Shown here: positions 1 through 7,376 of the stretch, in pieces
How the letters are laid out: each line of letters starts with the position of its first letter
Position numbering within the stretch: position 1 is the first letter of the stretch
Source of the DNA: an uncultured Fidelibacterota bacterium
GTDB lineage: Bacteria > Fidelibacterota > Marinisomatia > Marinisomatales > Marinisomataceae
Length of the DNA stretch: 42,500 bases
Assembly (NCBI GenBank): GCA_902578385.1
Contig: CACHCR010000004.1
Coordinates: 1 to 42,500, forward strand
Direction of reading: 5' to 3'
The notes under the pieces: model-generated
Databases searched by the model: none
The model's input: only the letters and a program-made list of their open reading frames with translations
What the model was told of the DNA's origin: nothing
Position numbers and translations under genes: made by a program

Positions 1-603
1 AGTTTTATTAAGAATGTTTATAGAGATAATTCAAAAAATGATAATAGAAATATACGTTCAATGTTATTTTGTAAGGATTTTTTCCAAAGACAGGCATTTT
101 TAAATAAAAATAAACCACATCTATCAAAGTCTAATCCATTTATCTTTAAAATTGAATCAATTTTGAGAGTATTTCCTGATGCTAGATTTGTTTTTCTTGT
201 CAGAGATCCTTTAGAAACAATTCCATCATACTTCTCTCTTCAAGAGAATGTTAAATTTGGTAATCTTCTTTCTAATAAAGAGTTGAAATTACTAAGGAAA
301 GAAACTTACTCTGAAATAATTGAATGGTATAAAGAAACTGAAAAAGTGAAATCAAAACTATACAAAAAGCAATTTATAGTCTTTACTTATAAACAGATTA
401 CTGAAGATTTAGAAAATAGTATCAAATCGTTTTATAAGTTTATTAATAAGAAAATGACTAATAAATTTGAAAAGGAAGTTTCAAGATTTTCAAATAAGAA
501 ATATGTTAAAAAACATCAAAATAAATCTATAGCAGACTATGGTTTTACTAAAAAACAAATTTTGAATGATTTTGATTTTGTTTATCAAGAATACTTTACA
601 TAA
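1..603 (+). CDS. Sulfotransferase family protein, C-terminal part
   Basis: The reading frame is open from base 1, so the gene begins outside the window and the first internal Met (61) is not the real start. A motif around LVRDPLETIPSYFS resembles the 3'-phosphate-binding motif of PAPS-dependent sulfotransferases, with its conserved Arg and the Ser eight residues later. It follows a beta-strand-like FPDARFVF, as in the Sulfotransfer_3 group. The lysine-rich C-terminus with aromatic residues also fits. The P-loop-like 5'-phosphosulfate motif expected near the N-terminus is not visible because that part is missing. The acceptor substrate cannot be told. The next gene starts 9 nt downstream on the same strand, so the two may be cotranscribed, without any obvious functional link. 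Confidence 0.7.
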   Translation, partial: SFIKNVYRDNSKNDNRNIRSMLFCKDFFQRQAFLNKNKPHLSKSNPFIFKIESILRVFPDARFVFLVRDPLETIPSYFSLQENVKFGNLLSNKELKLLRKETYSEIIEWYKETEKVKSKLYKKQFIVFTYKQITEDLENSIKSFYKFINKKMTNKFEKEVSRFSNKKYVKKHQNKSIADYGFTKKQILNDFDFVYQEYFT

Positions 604-612
604 TTTTCTTCT

Positions 613-1089
613 ATGAAATTTATAAGTTTTTTATCTGCTGTAATTTTAATGTTCTCAACTCAGCTTAATGGACACTGTCAAATCCCTTGCGGAGTCTATG
701 ATGATGCTATGAGAGTAAAAATGATTGAAGAACATACTTTAACTATTCTAAAGTCAATGAATTATATTAAAACTAATCAGAATGATCCTCAGCAGCAAAA
801 TCAAGTAACAAGATGGATTATTAATAAAGAGCAACATGCTCAAGAGATTCAAGAAATAATTAGCGAATATTTTTTGACTCAAAGAATTAAACTGAAAGAT
901 GAATCGCAAGAGAGTAAAGATTTATATCATGCCCAATTGGCTATTTTACACAGTATTCTTCTTGATGCAATGAAATGTAAACAAACTGTTGATACTTCTA
1001 TTACAAATTCTCTTTTAGAAAACTTGAACAAATTTGTTAACTTATATTTTGATGAACATGGAAAAAAACATTTAGGAAGTCTTAATTGA
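613..1089 (+). CDS. sodN: Nickel superoxide dismutase with N-terminal signal peptide
   Basis: Dismutates superoxide to oxygen and hydrogen peroxide with a nickel centre. The Ni hook is visible: H21-C22-Q-I-P25-C26-G27-V-Y29, matching the family pattern HCxxPCGxY, in which mature His1, Cys2 and Cys6 bind Ni. It is preceded by 20 residues (MK, then a hydrophobic stretch, then QLNG) that look like a Sec signal peptide ending exactly before His21. The remaining 138 residues are mostly helical and slightly longer than the usual mature protein of about 117. The usual Asp at hook position 3 is Gln here. In known systems the N-terminal amine is freed by the peptidase SodX; no sodX is in this window, so signal peptidase may do the job (inference). 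Its stop overlaps the start of the next gene. Confidence 0.88.
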   Translation: MKFISFLSAVILMFSTQLNGHCQIPCGVYDDAMRVKMIEEHTLTILKSMNYIKTNQNDPQQQNQVTRWIINKEQHAQEIQEIISEYFLTQRIKLKDESQESKDLYHAQLAILHSILLDAMKCKQTVDTSITNSLLENLNKFVNLYFDEHGKKHLGSLN

Positions 1090-1646
1090 AGAAAAACTTA
1101 TTATTAGTATTATTATTTATTGCTATAATTTTCTTTGGAAGAATTTTACCTCATCCATATAATTTTACACCTTTAATTGCTATTGCTTTATTATCTGGAC
1201 ATACCCTTCCAAATAAATTTTTAGCAATTTTTGCTCCTCTGTTTGGATTTTGGTTAAGTGATTTAGTCATTAATAATATTGTTTATGCTGGGTATTACTC
1301 CAATTTTACGATTTTCAGCTCTGGAATGATATGGTCTTATGGAGCAATTTTAATTATTGCTCTTTTTGGGAAATCATTCATCAACAAAATTTCTTCAAGC
1401 AAGATTGTGTTAGCCAGTTTATCAGGATCTACTATTTTTTATTTAATTTCAAATTTTGGTGTTTGGGCTTTAAGTCCAATGTACGCAAAGACTGTTTTAG
1501 GTTTAATTCAATGTTATACTCTAGCGTTGCCATTTTATGCAACCTCATTAATGGGTGATTTGTTGTATTGTTCCTTACTATTTGGTGCTTATCAATTAGT
1601 AATATCTAATAATCCTAATTTTTTAATTTCAAAAAGCAAAACGTAA
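1086..1646 (+). CDS. DUF6580-type multi-spanning membrane protein, putative transporter
   Basis: A 186-residue protein with about five or six membrane segments and almost no soluble domain. The GRxLPHPYNFTPL segment near the N-terminus is what I associate with DUF6580 (putative transport protein); that assignment is from memory. Size and topology resemble ECF-transporter substrate-binding subunits, which is only an analogy. The start is TTG at 1086, overlapping the TGA of sodN by 4 nt, so translation is probably coupled to Ni-SOD. A role linked to nickel or to superoxide defence follows only from this position. No ATPase or other transporter subunit lies nearby. Confidence 0.7.
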   Translation: MKKNLLLVLLFIAIIFFGRILPHPYNFTPLIAIALLSGHTLPNKFLAIFAPLFGFWLSDLVINNIVYAGYYSNFTIFSSGMIWSYGAILIIALFGKSFINKISSSKIVLASLSGSTIFYLISNFGVWALSPMYAKTVLGLIQCYTLALPFYATSLMGDLLYCSLLFGAYQLVISNNPNFLISKSKT

Positions 1647-1660
1647 AAGATTTTATTTCA

Positions 1661-1689
1661 TTGGTATTACTTAAATAACTAATTATATT
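1661..1689 (+). promoter_or_regulatory. Likely sigma70 promoter of the cold-shock gene
   Basis: TTGGTA (1661-1666) and TATATT (1684-1689) are separated by 17 nt, a standard -35/-10 arrangement. It gives a leader of roughly 30 nt before the ATG at 1727. The -35 region shares TTGGTA-N3-CTTAAA with the rRNA promoter at 42119. Confidence 0.55.
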
Positions 1690-1726
1690 GCTCCATAAAT
1701 TTTTATTAACTAACAAAGAGAAACAA

Positions 1727-1939
1727 ATGAGTGACAAAGAAAAAGGTACTGTAAAGTTCTTTAATGATAAAAAAGGTTACGGTTTCATCACAAAAGAAGA
1801 TGGAAGTGACGTTTTTGTTCATTTCTCTAGCATCGTGTCTGATAATGACTTTAAGACACTTAAACAAGACCAAGCGGTTGAGTTTGAGGTTGAATCCGAT
1901 GATAGAGGAGACAAAGCAGTTAATGTAACAGCTGCATAG
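1727..1939 (+). CDS. Cold-shock domain protein (Csp family)
   Basis: A 70-residue single cold-shock domain that binds single-stranded RNA or DNA and melts mRNA structure. The RNP1-like KGYGFI and RNP2-like VFVHFSSI motifs are both present, and the start [15 protein letters not shown] is typical. I chose ATG 1727 (MSDKEKG) because it gives the family's usual N-terminus and follows a purine-rich AAAGAGAAA. The in-frame ATG at 1688 would add 13 unrelated residues. A good promoter lies just upstream at 1661-1689. The gene is followed after 46 nt by tRNA-Lys. Confidence 0.95.
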   Translation: MSDKEKGTVKFFNDKKGYGFITKEDGSDVFVHFSSIVSDNDFKTLKQDQAVEFEVESDDRGDKAVNVTAA

Positions 1940-1985
1940 TTAGTTAGTAATTTCATATCATATTTTATTTTAGCTTTAGAGAAAT

Positions 1986-2057
1986 GCCTCAGTAGCTCAA
2001 TGGTAGAGCAGTGGCCTCTTAAGCCATTGGTTGTAGGTTCGAGTCCTTCCTGGGGTA
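1986..2057 (+). tRNA. tRNA-Lys (anticodon CTT)
   Basis: The cloverleaf folds by hand: a 7-bp acceptor stem (GCCTCAG with CTGGGGT, including G-U pairs), D stem GCTC/GAGC, anticodon stem GTGGC/GCCAT with loop CTCTTAA giving anticodon CTT, and T arm GTAGG-TTCGAGT-CCTTC. The second T-stem pair (49-65 stem) is a T-T mismatch. CCA is not encoded after the discriminator A. It reads the AAG lysine codon. It lies between the cold-shock gene and a dehydrogenase that starts only 10 nt downstream. Confidence 0.92.
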
Positions 2058-2067
2058 CAAAAATCAC

Positions 2068-2829
2068 ATGAAACTTCAAAATAAGAATATCGTAATTACT
2101 GGAGCTGCAGATGGAATCGGTTATGCACTAGCAAATCGAATCAATCAGGAGTCCCCAAACTCACTATCACTGATCGATATTAATGAATCAGTTGTTAGTG
2201 TTGCGAACTCTTTACATGCAGATAGCTATACAGTTGATGTTTCAGATGAGAATGCTTTCCAAGAAGTATTAAACCAAATAATTGATAAAAATAAATCTAT
2301 CGATCTTTTTTGTTCAAATGCTGGAATTCAACAATTTGGAACCTTAGAAACTTCAACTGATGATTGGCAAAAAAATTGGGACGTTAACGTGATGTCGCAC
2401 ATTCATGCTTCCAAAGTTTTGATACCACATATGCAAGAACAAAAATCAGGATATTTATTATTAACTGTTTCTGCAGCTGGTTTATTAAATATGCCAGGTG
2501 CATTGGCTTATGCAACTACAAAACATGCAGCAATGGGATTAGCTGAGAATCTAGCAATAATGTACGGTAATGATGGAATTAAAGTATCTACTTTATGCCC
2601 ACAGTTAGTTGATACTAATATGGTTAGATCTGCTAAAGAATTACCAGAAAATCACCCATTACTAAAAGATGGAGTATTATCAGCTGATGCAGTAGCGGAT
2701 GAAGCAGTTAAAGGCATTAATGAAGAAAAGTTTTTAATTTTGCCGCACAAAAATGTTGCAAAATATATTCAAGGAAAAGCTTTTGACTATGATGCTTGGA
2801 TTGAAGCTGTTAGGAAATTAGTTCCATGA
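2068..2829 (+). CDS. Short-chain dehydrogenase/reductase (SDR)
   Basis: A 253-residue classical SDR, an NAD(P)-dependent oxidoreductase of unknown substrate. The nucleotide-binding TGAADGIG motif is at residues 11-18, and D37 in LIDIN is compatible with NAD preference. NAG is at 84-86, and the catalytic Ser135 and Tyr148-x3-Lys152 (YATTK) are present. The start ATG is only 10 nt after the tRNA-Lys 3' end and has no visible Shine-Dalgarno sequence, so after tRNA processing the message would be nearly leaderless. The stop overlaps the next small ORF by 4 nt. Confidence 0.9.
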   Translation: MKLQNKNIVITGAADGIGYALANRINQESPNSLSLIDINESVVSVANSLHADSYTVDVSDENAFQEVLNQIIDKNKSIDLFCSNAGIQQFGTLETSTDDWQKNWDVNVMSHIHASKVLIPHMQEQKSGYLLLTVSAAGLLNMPGALAYATTKHAAMGLAENLAIMYGNDGIKVSTLCPQLVDTNMVRSAKELPENHPLLKDGVLSADAVADEAVKGINEEKFLILPHKNVAKYIQGKAFDYDAWIEAVRKLVP

Positions 2830-3062
2830 AATTTTTAAAAAATAAATTTGTAAAATGGCTAATTTTTTTAAGATTTTTCTTTCCTGAACTATCTAAAAAA
2901 AATCAAATTCTCTTTTTACTACAGTTTATTTTTTTCATTGGAAGCATATCCCTGTTTTTCTTGCATATTGACAGGTTAAATATTGCAATTTATCACTTAA
3001 TTGCTTCCTTTATTTTTGGATGGAGTATGAGCAATTCAATTTCAAATAGTTTCAAGATATAG
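2826..3062 (+). CDS. Small membrane protein, unknown
   Basis: 78 residues with two hydrophobic segments (about 27-45 and 52-70) and a basic N-terminus (KFLKNKFVKW). Not recognised. It overlaps the SDR stop through an ATGA, which supports real translation. It ends just before an AT-rich perfect palindrome that separates it from the convergent gene. Confidence 0.5.
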   Translation: MKFLKNKFVKWLIFLRFFFPELSKKNQILFLLQFIFFIGSISLFFLHIDRLNIAIYHLIASFIFGWSMSNSISNSFKI

Positions 3063-3086
3063 TTTTTAAAAAAATTTTTTAAAAAC
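3062..3086. terminator. AT-only palindrome between convergent genes, possible bidirectional terminator
   Basis: G-T5-A6 / A / T6-A5-C is a perfect 12-1-12 inverted repeat. It overlaps the last base of the plus-strand stop and the minus-strand stop codon at 3079-3081. It gives a U-rich strand in both directions, but the stem is almost all A-U and weak. Confidence 0.35.
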
Positions 3087-3582
3087 CAAATGCAATACCA
3101 ACATACAATCCTTTAACTAATAATTGTAATTGATTGTACTCTTTCTCAGTATATAAAGTATAGTTTAGGCCGATATTTAGATATGCAGGAGAATTATTTA
3201 ATTGAAATAGTTTTCCAAAAGTTCCCTGAAGATGATGATCGTCTTCATCCTTAGGTTTATAAACACCTGCCATATAAAAATCAGGAAAAGTGTACATTAA
3301 ACCAAGACCATATTCAGTTCCATTTCCATTTTCTTTATAATATCTAGCATACAAACCTAAATTATCTACAACAAAGTAACCCAATTCTGGTTTTAAAGTA
3401 AAGGTCGGATCTCCTTGAACGTTTTCTGGAGCGTTGTTTCCAATAACATCATAAGCTAAGATTTCGCTACCAAATAAAAAAGTACCTTGCGAGATTTGAC
3501 TACCTAAAATTCCATAGTCAGAATCTTGAGAGAAAGAAAAACTTGATAAAAAAATTGATATAACGATTATATATTTTTTCAT
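3079..3582 (-). CDS. Putative outer-membrane beta-barrel protein
   Basis: 167 residues with a clear signal peptide (MKKYIIVISIFLSSFSFS, then QDSDYG). Alternating hydrophobic segments typical of barrel strands follow (YFVVDNLGLYARYY, YGLGLMYTF, FYMAGVYK, YLNIGLNYTLY, LLVKGLYVGIAFGF), with a C-terminal Phe as in many outer-membrane proteins. The family is not recognised. A strong Shine-Dalgarno AAGGAGG sits upstream of the ATG. It lies 39 nt after the sco gene on the same strand and may be cotranscribed. Confidence 0.65.
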   Translation of the reverse strand: MKKYIIVISIFLSSFSFSQDSDYGILGSQISQGTFLFGSEILAYDVIGNNAPENVQGDPTFTLKPELGYFVVDNLGLYARYYKENGNGTEYGLGLMYTFPDFYMAGVYKPKDEDDHHLQGTFGKLFQLNNSPAYLNIGLNYTLYTEKEYNQLQLLVKGLYVGIAFGF

Positions 3583-3621
3583 TTATTTACCTCCTTCATT
3601 AGACTTACATATATTAAATAT

Positions 3622-4263
3622 CTATTTTTCATTAAGCAAACTATTTATATCGTCGATTAAATACCTCATTTCAAGTTCTGAAGTTCCATTGTAAATACCT
3701 CTAATTTGACTTTTATTATCTATTAAGGTAATATTCTCAGTATGTATTAAACTATTTTCAACATGGTTTTCTACTGAGGCAATAGCAAAGTATCCTAATT
3801 GAGCCATTTTAATAATCTCTTCCATTTTTCCTCTTAATAGAAACCAATTCTTTCCATTTATTTGGTTGATATTTTGATATTTCATTAATCTGCTAATAGT
3901 ATCGACTTCAGGATCTACAGAATGTGATAAAATTATAATTTCACCTTCCTCAAAAGCATCTTGAACTATTTTTAAGTTGTTTGTTAAATCAATACATATA
4001 GATGGACATGAAGTAAAAAAGAAGTTTGCTATGTAAATTTTATTTTGAACGTTTTCTTGAGTTATATTATCACCATACTGATTTGTAAAAGAAAACTCTG
4101 GAATTATATGGGTTGTTTTTCCAATTAGACTTGGATGAACCAATGTTGGTCTTAAATCTGCTGGAGTAAAAACTGGTAATTCAAATTCAGAATCAGCTTT
4201 AGTTAATTGGTACCAAAAAATGGTTAATATAAATATTGCAAATAGAATTAATTTATTTTTCAT
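3622..4263 (-). CDS. SCO1/SenC family copper chaperone (first of three)
   Basis: 213 residues, with an N-terminal membrane anchor or signal (residues 5-20) and a thioredoxin-like Sco domain. The copper ligands are visible: Cys86 and Cys90 in SCPSIC, and His174 in IHTENITLID. The residue after the second Cys is Ile rather than the common Pro. Sco proteins deliver copper to, or reduce, the CuA site of cytochrome c oxidase. This copy lies about 11 kb from the respiratory operon and diverges from a DUF4396 gene with only 25 bp between start codons. Confidence 0.85.
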   Translation of the reverse strand: MKNKLILFAIFILTIFWYQLTKADSEFELPVFTPADLRPTLVHPSLIGKTTHIIPEFSFTNQYGDNITQENVQNKIYIANFFFTSCPSICIDLTNNLKIVQDAFEEGEIIILSHSVDPEVDTISRLMKYQNINQINGKNWFLLRGKMEEIIKMAQLGYFAIASVENHVENSLIHTENITLIDNKSQIRGIYNGTSELEMRYLIDDINSLLNEK

Positions 4264-4288
4264 TTATACTAACTAAATTAACATTATT

Positions 4289-4714
4289 ATGATTAGTTGG
4301 AAATGTAAACATACTTGGAAAAAATCTGCGGTGAATACTGCCTGGTGTCTTTTAGGATGCTCCATTGGAGATTTTGGTACCATTTATGTCTTTCAAATCA
4401 TTGAGCATTCTTGGAGCGTTTGGCAAGTTATGACTTTAGCAATAATCAATGGTCTTTTGACAAGTATAGCATTAGAAACAGTTTTATTAATGAGACAAAA
4501 CTTTGACTTTAAATCAGCTTTTGAAACTGCAACTGGAATGAGTTTTATAAGTATGGTTGCTATGGAACTTGCAATGAATATTACTGATGTCGCTTTAACT
4601 GGAGGGGCCATTTTAAACTTTTGGGTTATCCCTATTATGTTGACTGCTGGTTTTGTAACTCCATGGCCATATAATTACTGGAGACTAAAAAAATATAATC
4701 AAAGCTGTCACTAA
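4289..4714 (+). CDS. DUF4396-type integral membrane protein
   Basis: 141 residues with about four membrane segments. The N-terminal CKHTWKKSAVNTAWCLLGCSIGD and the later MELAMNITDVALTGG match what I remember of DUF4396, whose function is unknown. Cys6/His8 and Cys20/Cys24 near the first segment could bind a metal (inference). A TATACT box at 4265-4270 would give a leader of about 12 nt. It starts 25 bp from the divergent sco gene, which hints at a copper or oxidase link. Confidence 0.7.
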   Translation: MISWKCKHTWKKSAVNTAWCLLGCSIGDFGTIYVFQIIEHSWSVWQVMTLAIINGLLTSIALETVLLMRQNFDFKSAFETATGMSFISMVAMELAMNITDVALTGGAILNFWVIPIMLTAGFVTPWPYNYWRLKKYNQSCH

Positions 4715-4721
4715 AAATTTT

Positions 4722-5162
4722 ATGTCATTTATCTTCTTAATTAATTTAGTGCTATCATTTATCGCTGTAGGTTTAATCTGGACAATTCAATTAGTTCATT
4801 ATCCGTCAATGAGATTTATTTCTAAAGAGCAATTTTCAGCTTATCATAATTTTCACTCGATTAGAATCTCGCTAATAGCAATGCCATTAATGTTAGTAGA
4901 ATTAATAACTTCATTCTTGCTACTAAATCAAAATTTCAATAATGCCATTCAAACAATCTTTCTTATCAACTTTGTAATAGTTGTATTAATTTGGTTATCA
5001 ACTTTTTTGGTTCAAGTGCCACTTCATAACATCCTGTCAAAAGAAAAGAATGACAAGGTAATATCAAAATTAATTTTATCTAATTGGTTTAGAACTATTT
5101 TATGGACAGCAAGATCTATCTTAATGATTTTATTCCTTTCTTTTACTATGGGCTTGATTTAA
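4722..5162 (+). CDS. Four-helix membrane protein, unknown
   Basis: 146 residues with four predicted membrane helices (about 3-22, 48-68, 76-97, 122-145). Conserved-looking polar positions are the WTIQLVHYPSM motif after helix 1, HNFHSIRIS before helix 2, PLHNILS after helix 3 and NWFRTILWTARS before helix 4. The several His residues at membrane edges could bind heme or metal, which is speculation. The family was not named with certainty. It starts 7 nt after the DUF4396 stop, so they form one operon. Confidence 0.65.
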   Translation: MSFIFLINLVLSFIAVGLIWTIQLVHYPSMRFISKEQFSAYHNFHSIRISLIAMPLMLVELITSFLLLNQNFNNAIQTIFLINFVIVVLIWLSTFLVQVPLHNILSKEKNDKVISKLILSNWFRTILWTARSILMILFLSFTMGLI

Positions 5163-5200
5163 ATGAATGAAAATTTGATTATTTTATTTAGATTCTCACC

Positions 5201-5911
5201 ATGACAACAAACGAATTTATACTTTTCGGATCTACTCATATTCTGACTTTATTTTTAATCTTCAGCATTTCTATAGGATTTTCAATATATGCAAGAGGCA
5301 TTTATGATGAAGTTAAGTTTTCTGTTTTTGAAAAGTCGTTGGGATATCTGTTAATATTGAATGAATTATTAAAGCCATTTTATTTAAATTATTTTAGTCC
5401 TGAAGATTATAATTGGACTAATACTATTCCACTTCATGCCTGTCATTTTTCTTCATATGCGACTGGATTATTTTTACTAACTCGTAATCAAAAGTTTTTT
5501 GATTTTGCTTACTTTTGGGGTTTGGGTGGAGGAACAATGGCTTTGTTCACTCCTGACATTGAATTTACTTTTCCTGATCTAGATTTTATTACACTCTTCT
5601 CTGGACATGGTTTATTATTTTTTGCGTTATTGTTCATTGCAGTAGCAATTAAACAAAATATCACATTTGATTCATATAAAAATGCAATAAAATTTTCTTT
5701 ATATATATTACCTGTAGTTTATTTAATTAATGTTATAGTTGGTGGTGAACCAGGTTTTGAAGCAAACCTATGGTATTTGATGAAAGCACCTGCTGGTGAT
5801 TCATTAATGAATTTTTTTCCAAATCCTCCTCTCCATATCATTCCTCTTTTCCCAATTGTAATGCTGGTATTTTATATCCTGTATTTACCATATAAAGTGA
5901 AGAATAATTAA
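5201..5911 (+). CDS. TIGR02206/YwaF-type integral membrane protein
   Basis: 236 residues with about seven membrane helices. Family-like features are the N-terminal FGSTHILTL, NELLKPFY, the IPLHACHFSSY segment, WGLGGGTMALFTPDI and the PPLHIIPLFP end, as in the TIGR02206/YwaF group of unknown function. The stop overlaps the next ATG by one base. A 13-codon open frame (5163-5204) precedes it and ends in an ATGA overlapping this start. Confidence 0.75.
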   Translation: MTTNEFILFGSTHILTLFLIFSISIGFSIYARGIYDEVKFSVFEKSLGYLLILNELLKPFYLNYFSPEDYNWTNTIPLHACHFSSYATGLFLLTRNQKFFDFAYFWGLGGGTMALFTPDIEFTFPDLDFITLFSGHGLLFFALLFIAVAIKQNITFDSYKNAIKFSLYILPVVYLINVIVGGEPGFEANLWYLMKAPAGDSLMNFFPNPPLHIIPLFPIVMLVFYILYLPYKVKNN

Positions 5912-6438
5912 TGATTAAGAAATTTTTTATAATAGTATTTTTTTTGGTACCAATCTTTGCTCAAGGTTCATATTTAAATAAGTCTTTTCCTAAAATTGAA
6001 GGAATTTCATTGTCAGGAAATGATGTTACATTTCCAGATATTGTTGTTGGAAAACCTACAGTGCTAGCAGTTGCTTTTAGACAAAAAGCGCAACAATGTA
6101 TTAATTCATGGGTTGTAGATGAACTGCTTGTAAAATACGGAGTAAATAAAAGTATAAATTATTATGAAATTCCAATGTTAGGTGGACAATATAAAATGGC
6201 AAGAAATTGGATAGATGGTGGAATGAGAGGAGGAGTTCCCAAATTCCTTCATGATTATACAGTAACTTATTATGGGCCTTTAAGGTCTTATTTTAAATCC
6301 TTAGACATTTCGAATAAAGGAGATTGTTATATGTATGTTCTTGATAGTCAAGGAATTGTAGTAGATAGATTTAATGGATATAGCACCGAAGAAAATTTAA
6401 AAAAAATGTATAGTCTTATTGATTCTTTAAATGAATAA
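5911..6438 (+). CDS. Exported protein, possibly thioredoxin-fold
   Basis: 175 residues with a signal peptide (MIKKFFIIVFFLVPIFAQGS). The body reads like a thioredoxin/AhpC fold without active-site cysteines: GKPTVLAVAFRQKAQQCINSW, then YYEIPMLGG, then a C-terminal MYVLDSQGIVVDRFNGY resembling the beta-hairpin of redoxins. Order and spacing recall the ATP10-like group, but I cannot confirm that. It is the last gene of the membrane-protein run, and its end overlaps glpX by 8 nt. Confidence 0.6.
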   Translation: MIKKFFIIVFFLVPIFAQGSYLNKSFPKIEGISLSGNDVTFPDIVVGKPTVLAVAFRQKAQQCINSWVVDELLVKYGVNKSINYYEIPMLGGQYKMARNWIDGGMRGGVPKFLHDYTVTYYGPLRSYFKSLDISNKGDCYMYVLDSQGIVVDRFNGYSTEENLKKMYSLIDSLNE

Positions 6439-7375
6439 AGTCACAGAAAATTATAATTTATATTTAAGAGCAACAGAAGCTGCTGCTATAGCTGCTGCAA
6501 AATTACGAGGAAATGGAGATGGCAAAGCTGCTGATAAAGTTGCTACTGAAGCTATGAGAGCTGTTTTACAAGATTCAGAAATTCATACTCGTGTAGTTAT
6601 TGGAGAAGGAGAAAGAGATGATGCTCCAATGCTTTACATTGGAGAAGAGATGGGCAATTCTGAAAGCAACCTTAAAATAGATATAGCTGTAGATCCTCTA
6701 GAATGCACAAATCATTGTGCAAAAGATTTACCAGATGCATTAGCTGTATTAGCTGCAGCTCCTAGAGGTGCTTTATTAAATGCGCCTGATACTTATATGA
6801 ACAAATTATGTGGCTCATCTCAGCTTGTAGGTAAAATTAGTCTTTTAAATTCAATTGAAGACAATTTATCATTAGCAGCTGAAGCACTTAACAAAAGTAT
6901 ATCAGATCTCAAAATTATTGTAATGGATAGAGATAGACATGTTTCATTAATTGATAAAATGAAAGAACTAAATGTTGATCCAATACTTATCGGAGATGGG
7001 GACGTATCTGGAGGATTAAAAGCTGCTGAGGGAGCAGCAGATTTATTGTATGGAATTGGTGCAGCTCCTGAAGGTGTTATCACTGCAACTGCAGTAAAAG
7101 CTATGGGAGGATTTTTTGAAGGTAAACTTCATTTTATGGATGAAACATTTAAAACTAGAGCAGTTGAAATGCTTGGAGAAAAAATTGATAACGTTTGGTC
7201 ATCTGACGATCTCTGCCAATCAAATGATTCATTTTTTATTGCTAGTGGAGTTTGCTCAGGATGGATTCCAGGTGTTAAATTTGATGGGAATAAAGCTATT
7301 GTAACATCAAAAATTATTTTTGGCGATTCTAAAGAATCAGAAATTGTAACTAATGAATATAGTATAGGAGATTAA
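6431..7375 (+). CDS. glpX: Fructose-1,6-bisphosphatase class II (GlpX), possibly also sedoheptulose bisphosphatase
   Basis: 314 residues, normal for GlpX. Hydrolyses fructose 1,6-bisphosphate to fructose 6-phosphate in gluconeogenesis; some relatives also act on sedoheptulose 1,7-bisphosphate. The N-terminal AAAIAAAKLRGNGDGKAADK, the metal-binding GEGERD (58-63) and DPLECT (88-93), and the LNAPDTYMNKL segment are all present. The usual Gly of DPxEGT is Cys92 and another Cys follows at 96, an unusual active-site CxxxC. The gene is followed after 1 nt by aldolase, which makes its substrate, so the pair acts in one pathway. Confidence 0.93.
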   Translation: MNKVTENYNLYLRATEAAAIAAAKLRGNGDGKAADKVATEAMRAVLQDSEIHTRVVIGEGERDDAPMLYIGEEMGNSESNLKIDIAVDPLECTNHCAKDLPDALAVLAAAPRGALLNAPDTYMNKLCGSSQLVGKISLLNSIEDNLSLAAEALNKSISDLKIIVMDRDRHVSLIDKMKELNVDPILIGDGDVSGGLKAAEGAADLLYGIGAAPEGVITATAVKAMGGFFEGKLHFMDETFKTRAVEMLGEKIDNVWSSDDLCQSNDSFFIASGVCSGWIPGVKFDGNKAIVTSKIIFGDSKESEIVTNEYSIGD

Positions 7376-7376
7376 A

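Noticed and set aside
1688-1726. Upstream ATG for the cold-shock protein
   Set aside because: It overlaps the predicted -10 box, and the added residues do not fit the family N-terminus.
1819-2079. Minus-strand 86-residue frame across csp and tRNA-Lys
   Set aside because: It is antisense to a clear cold-shock gene and a foldable tRNA; such translated-tRNA frames are a common artefact.
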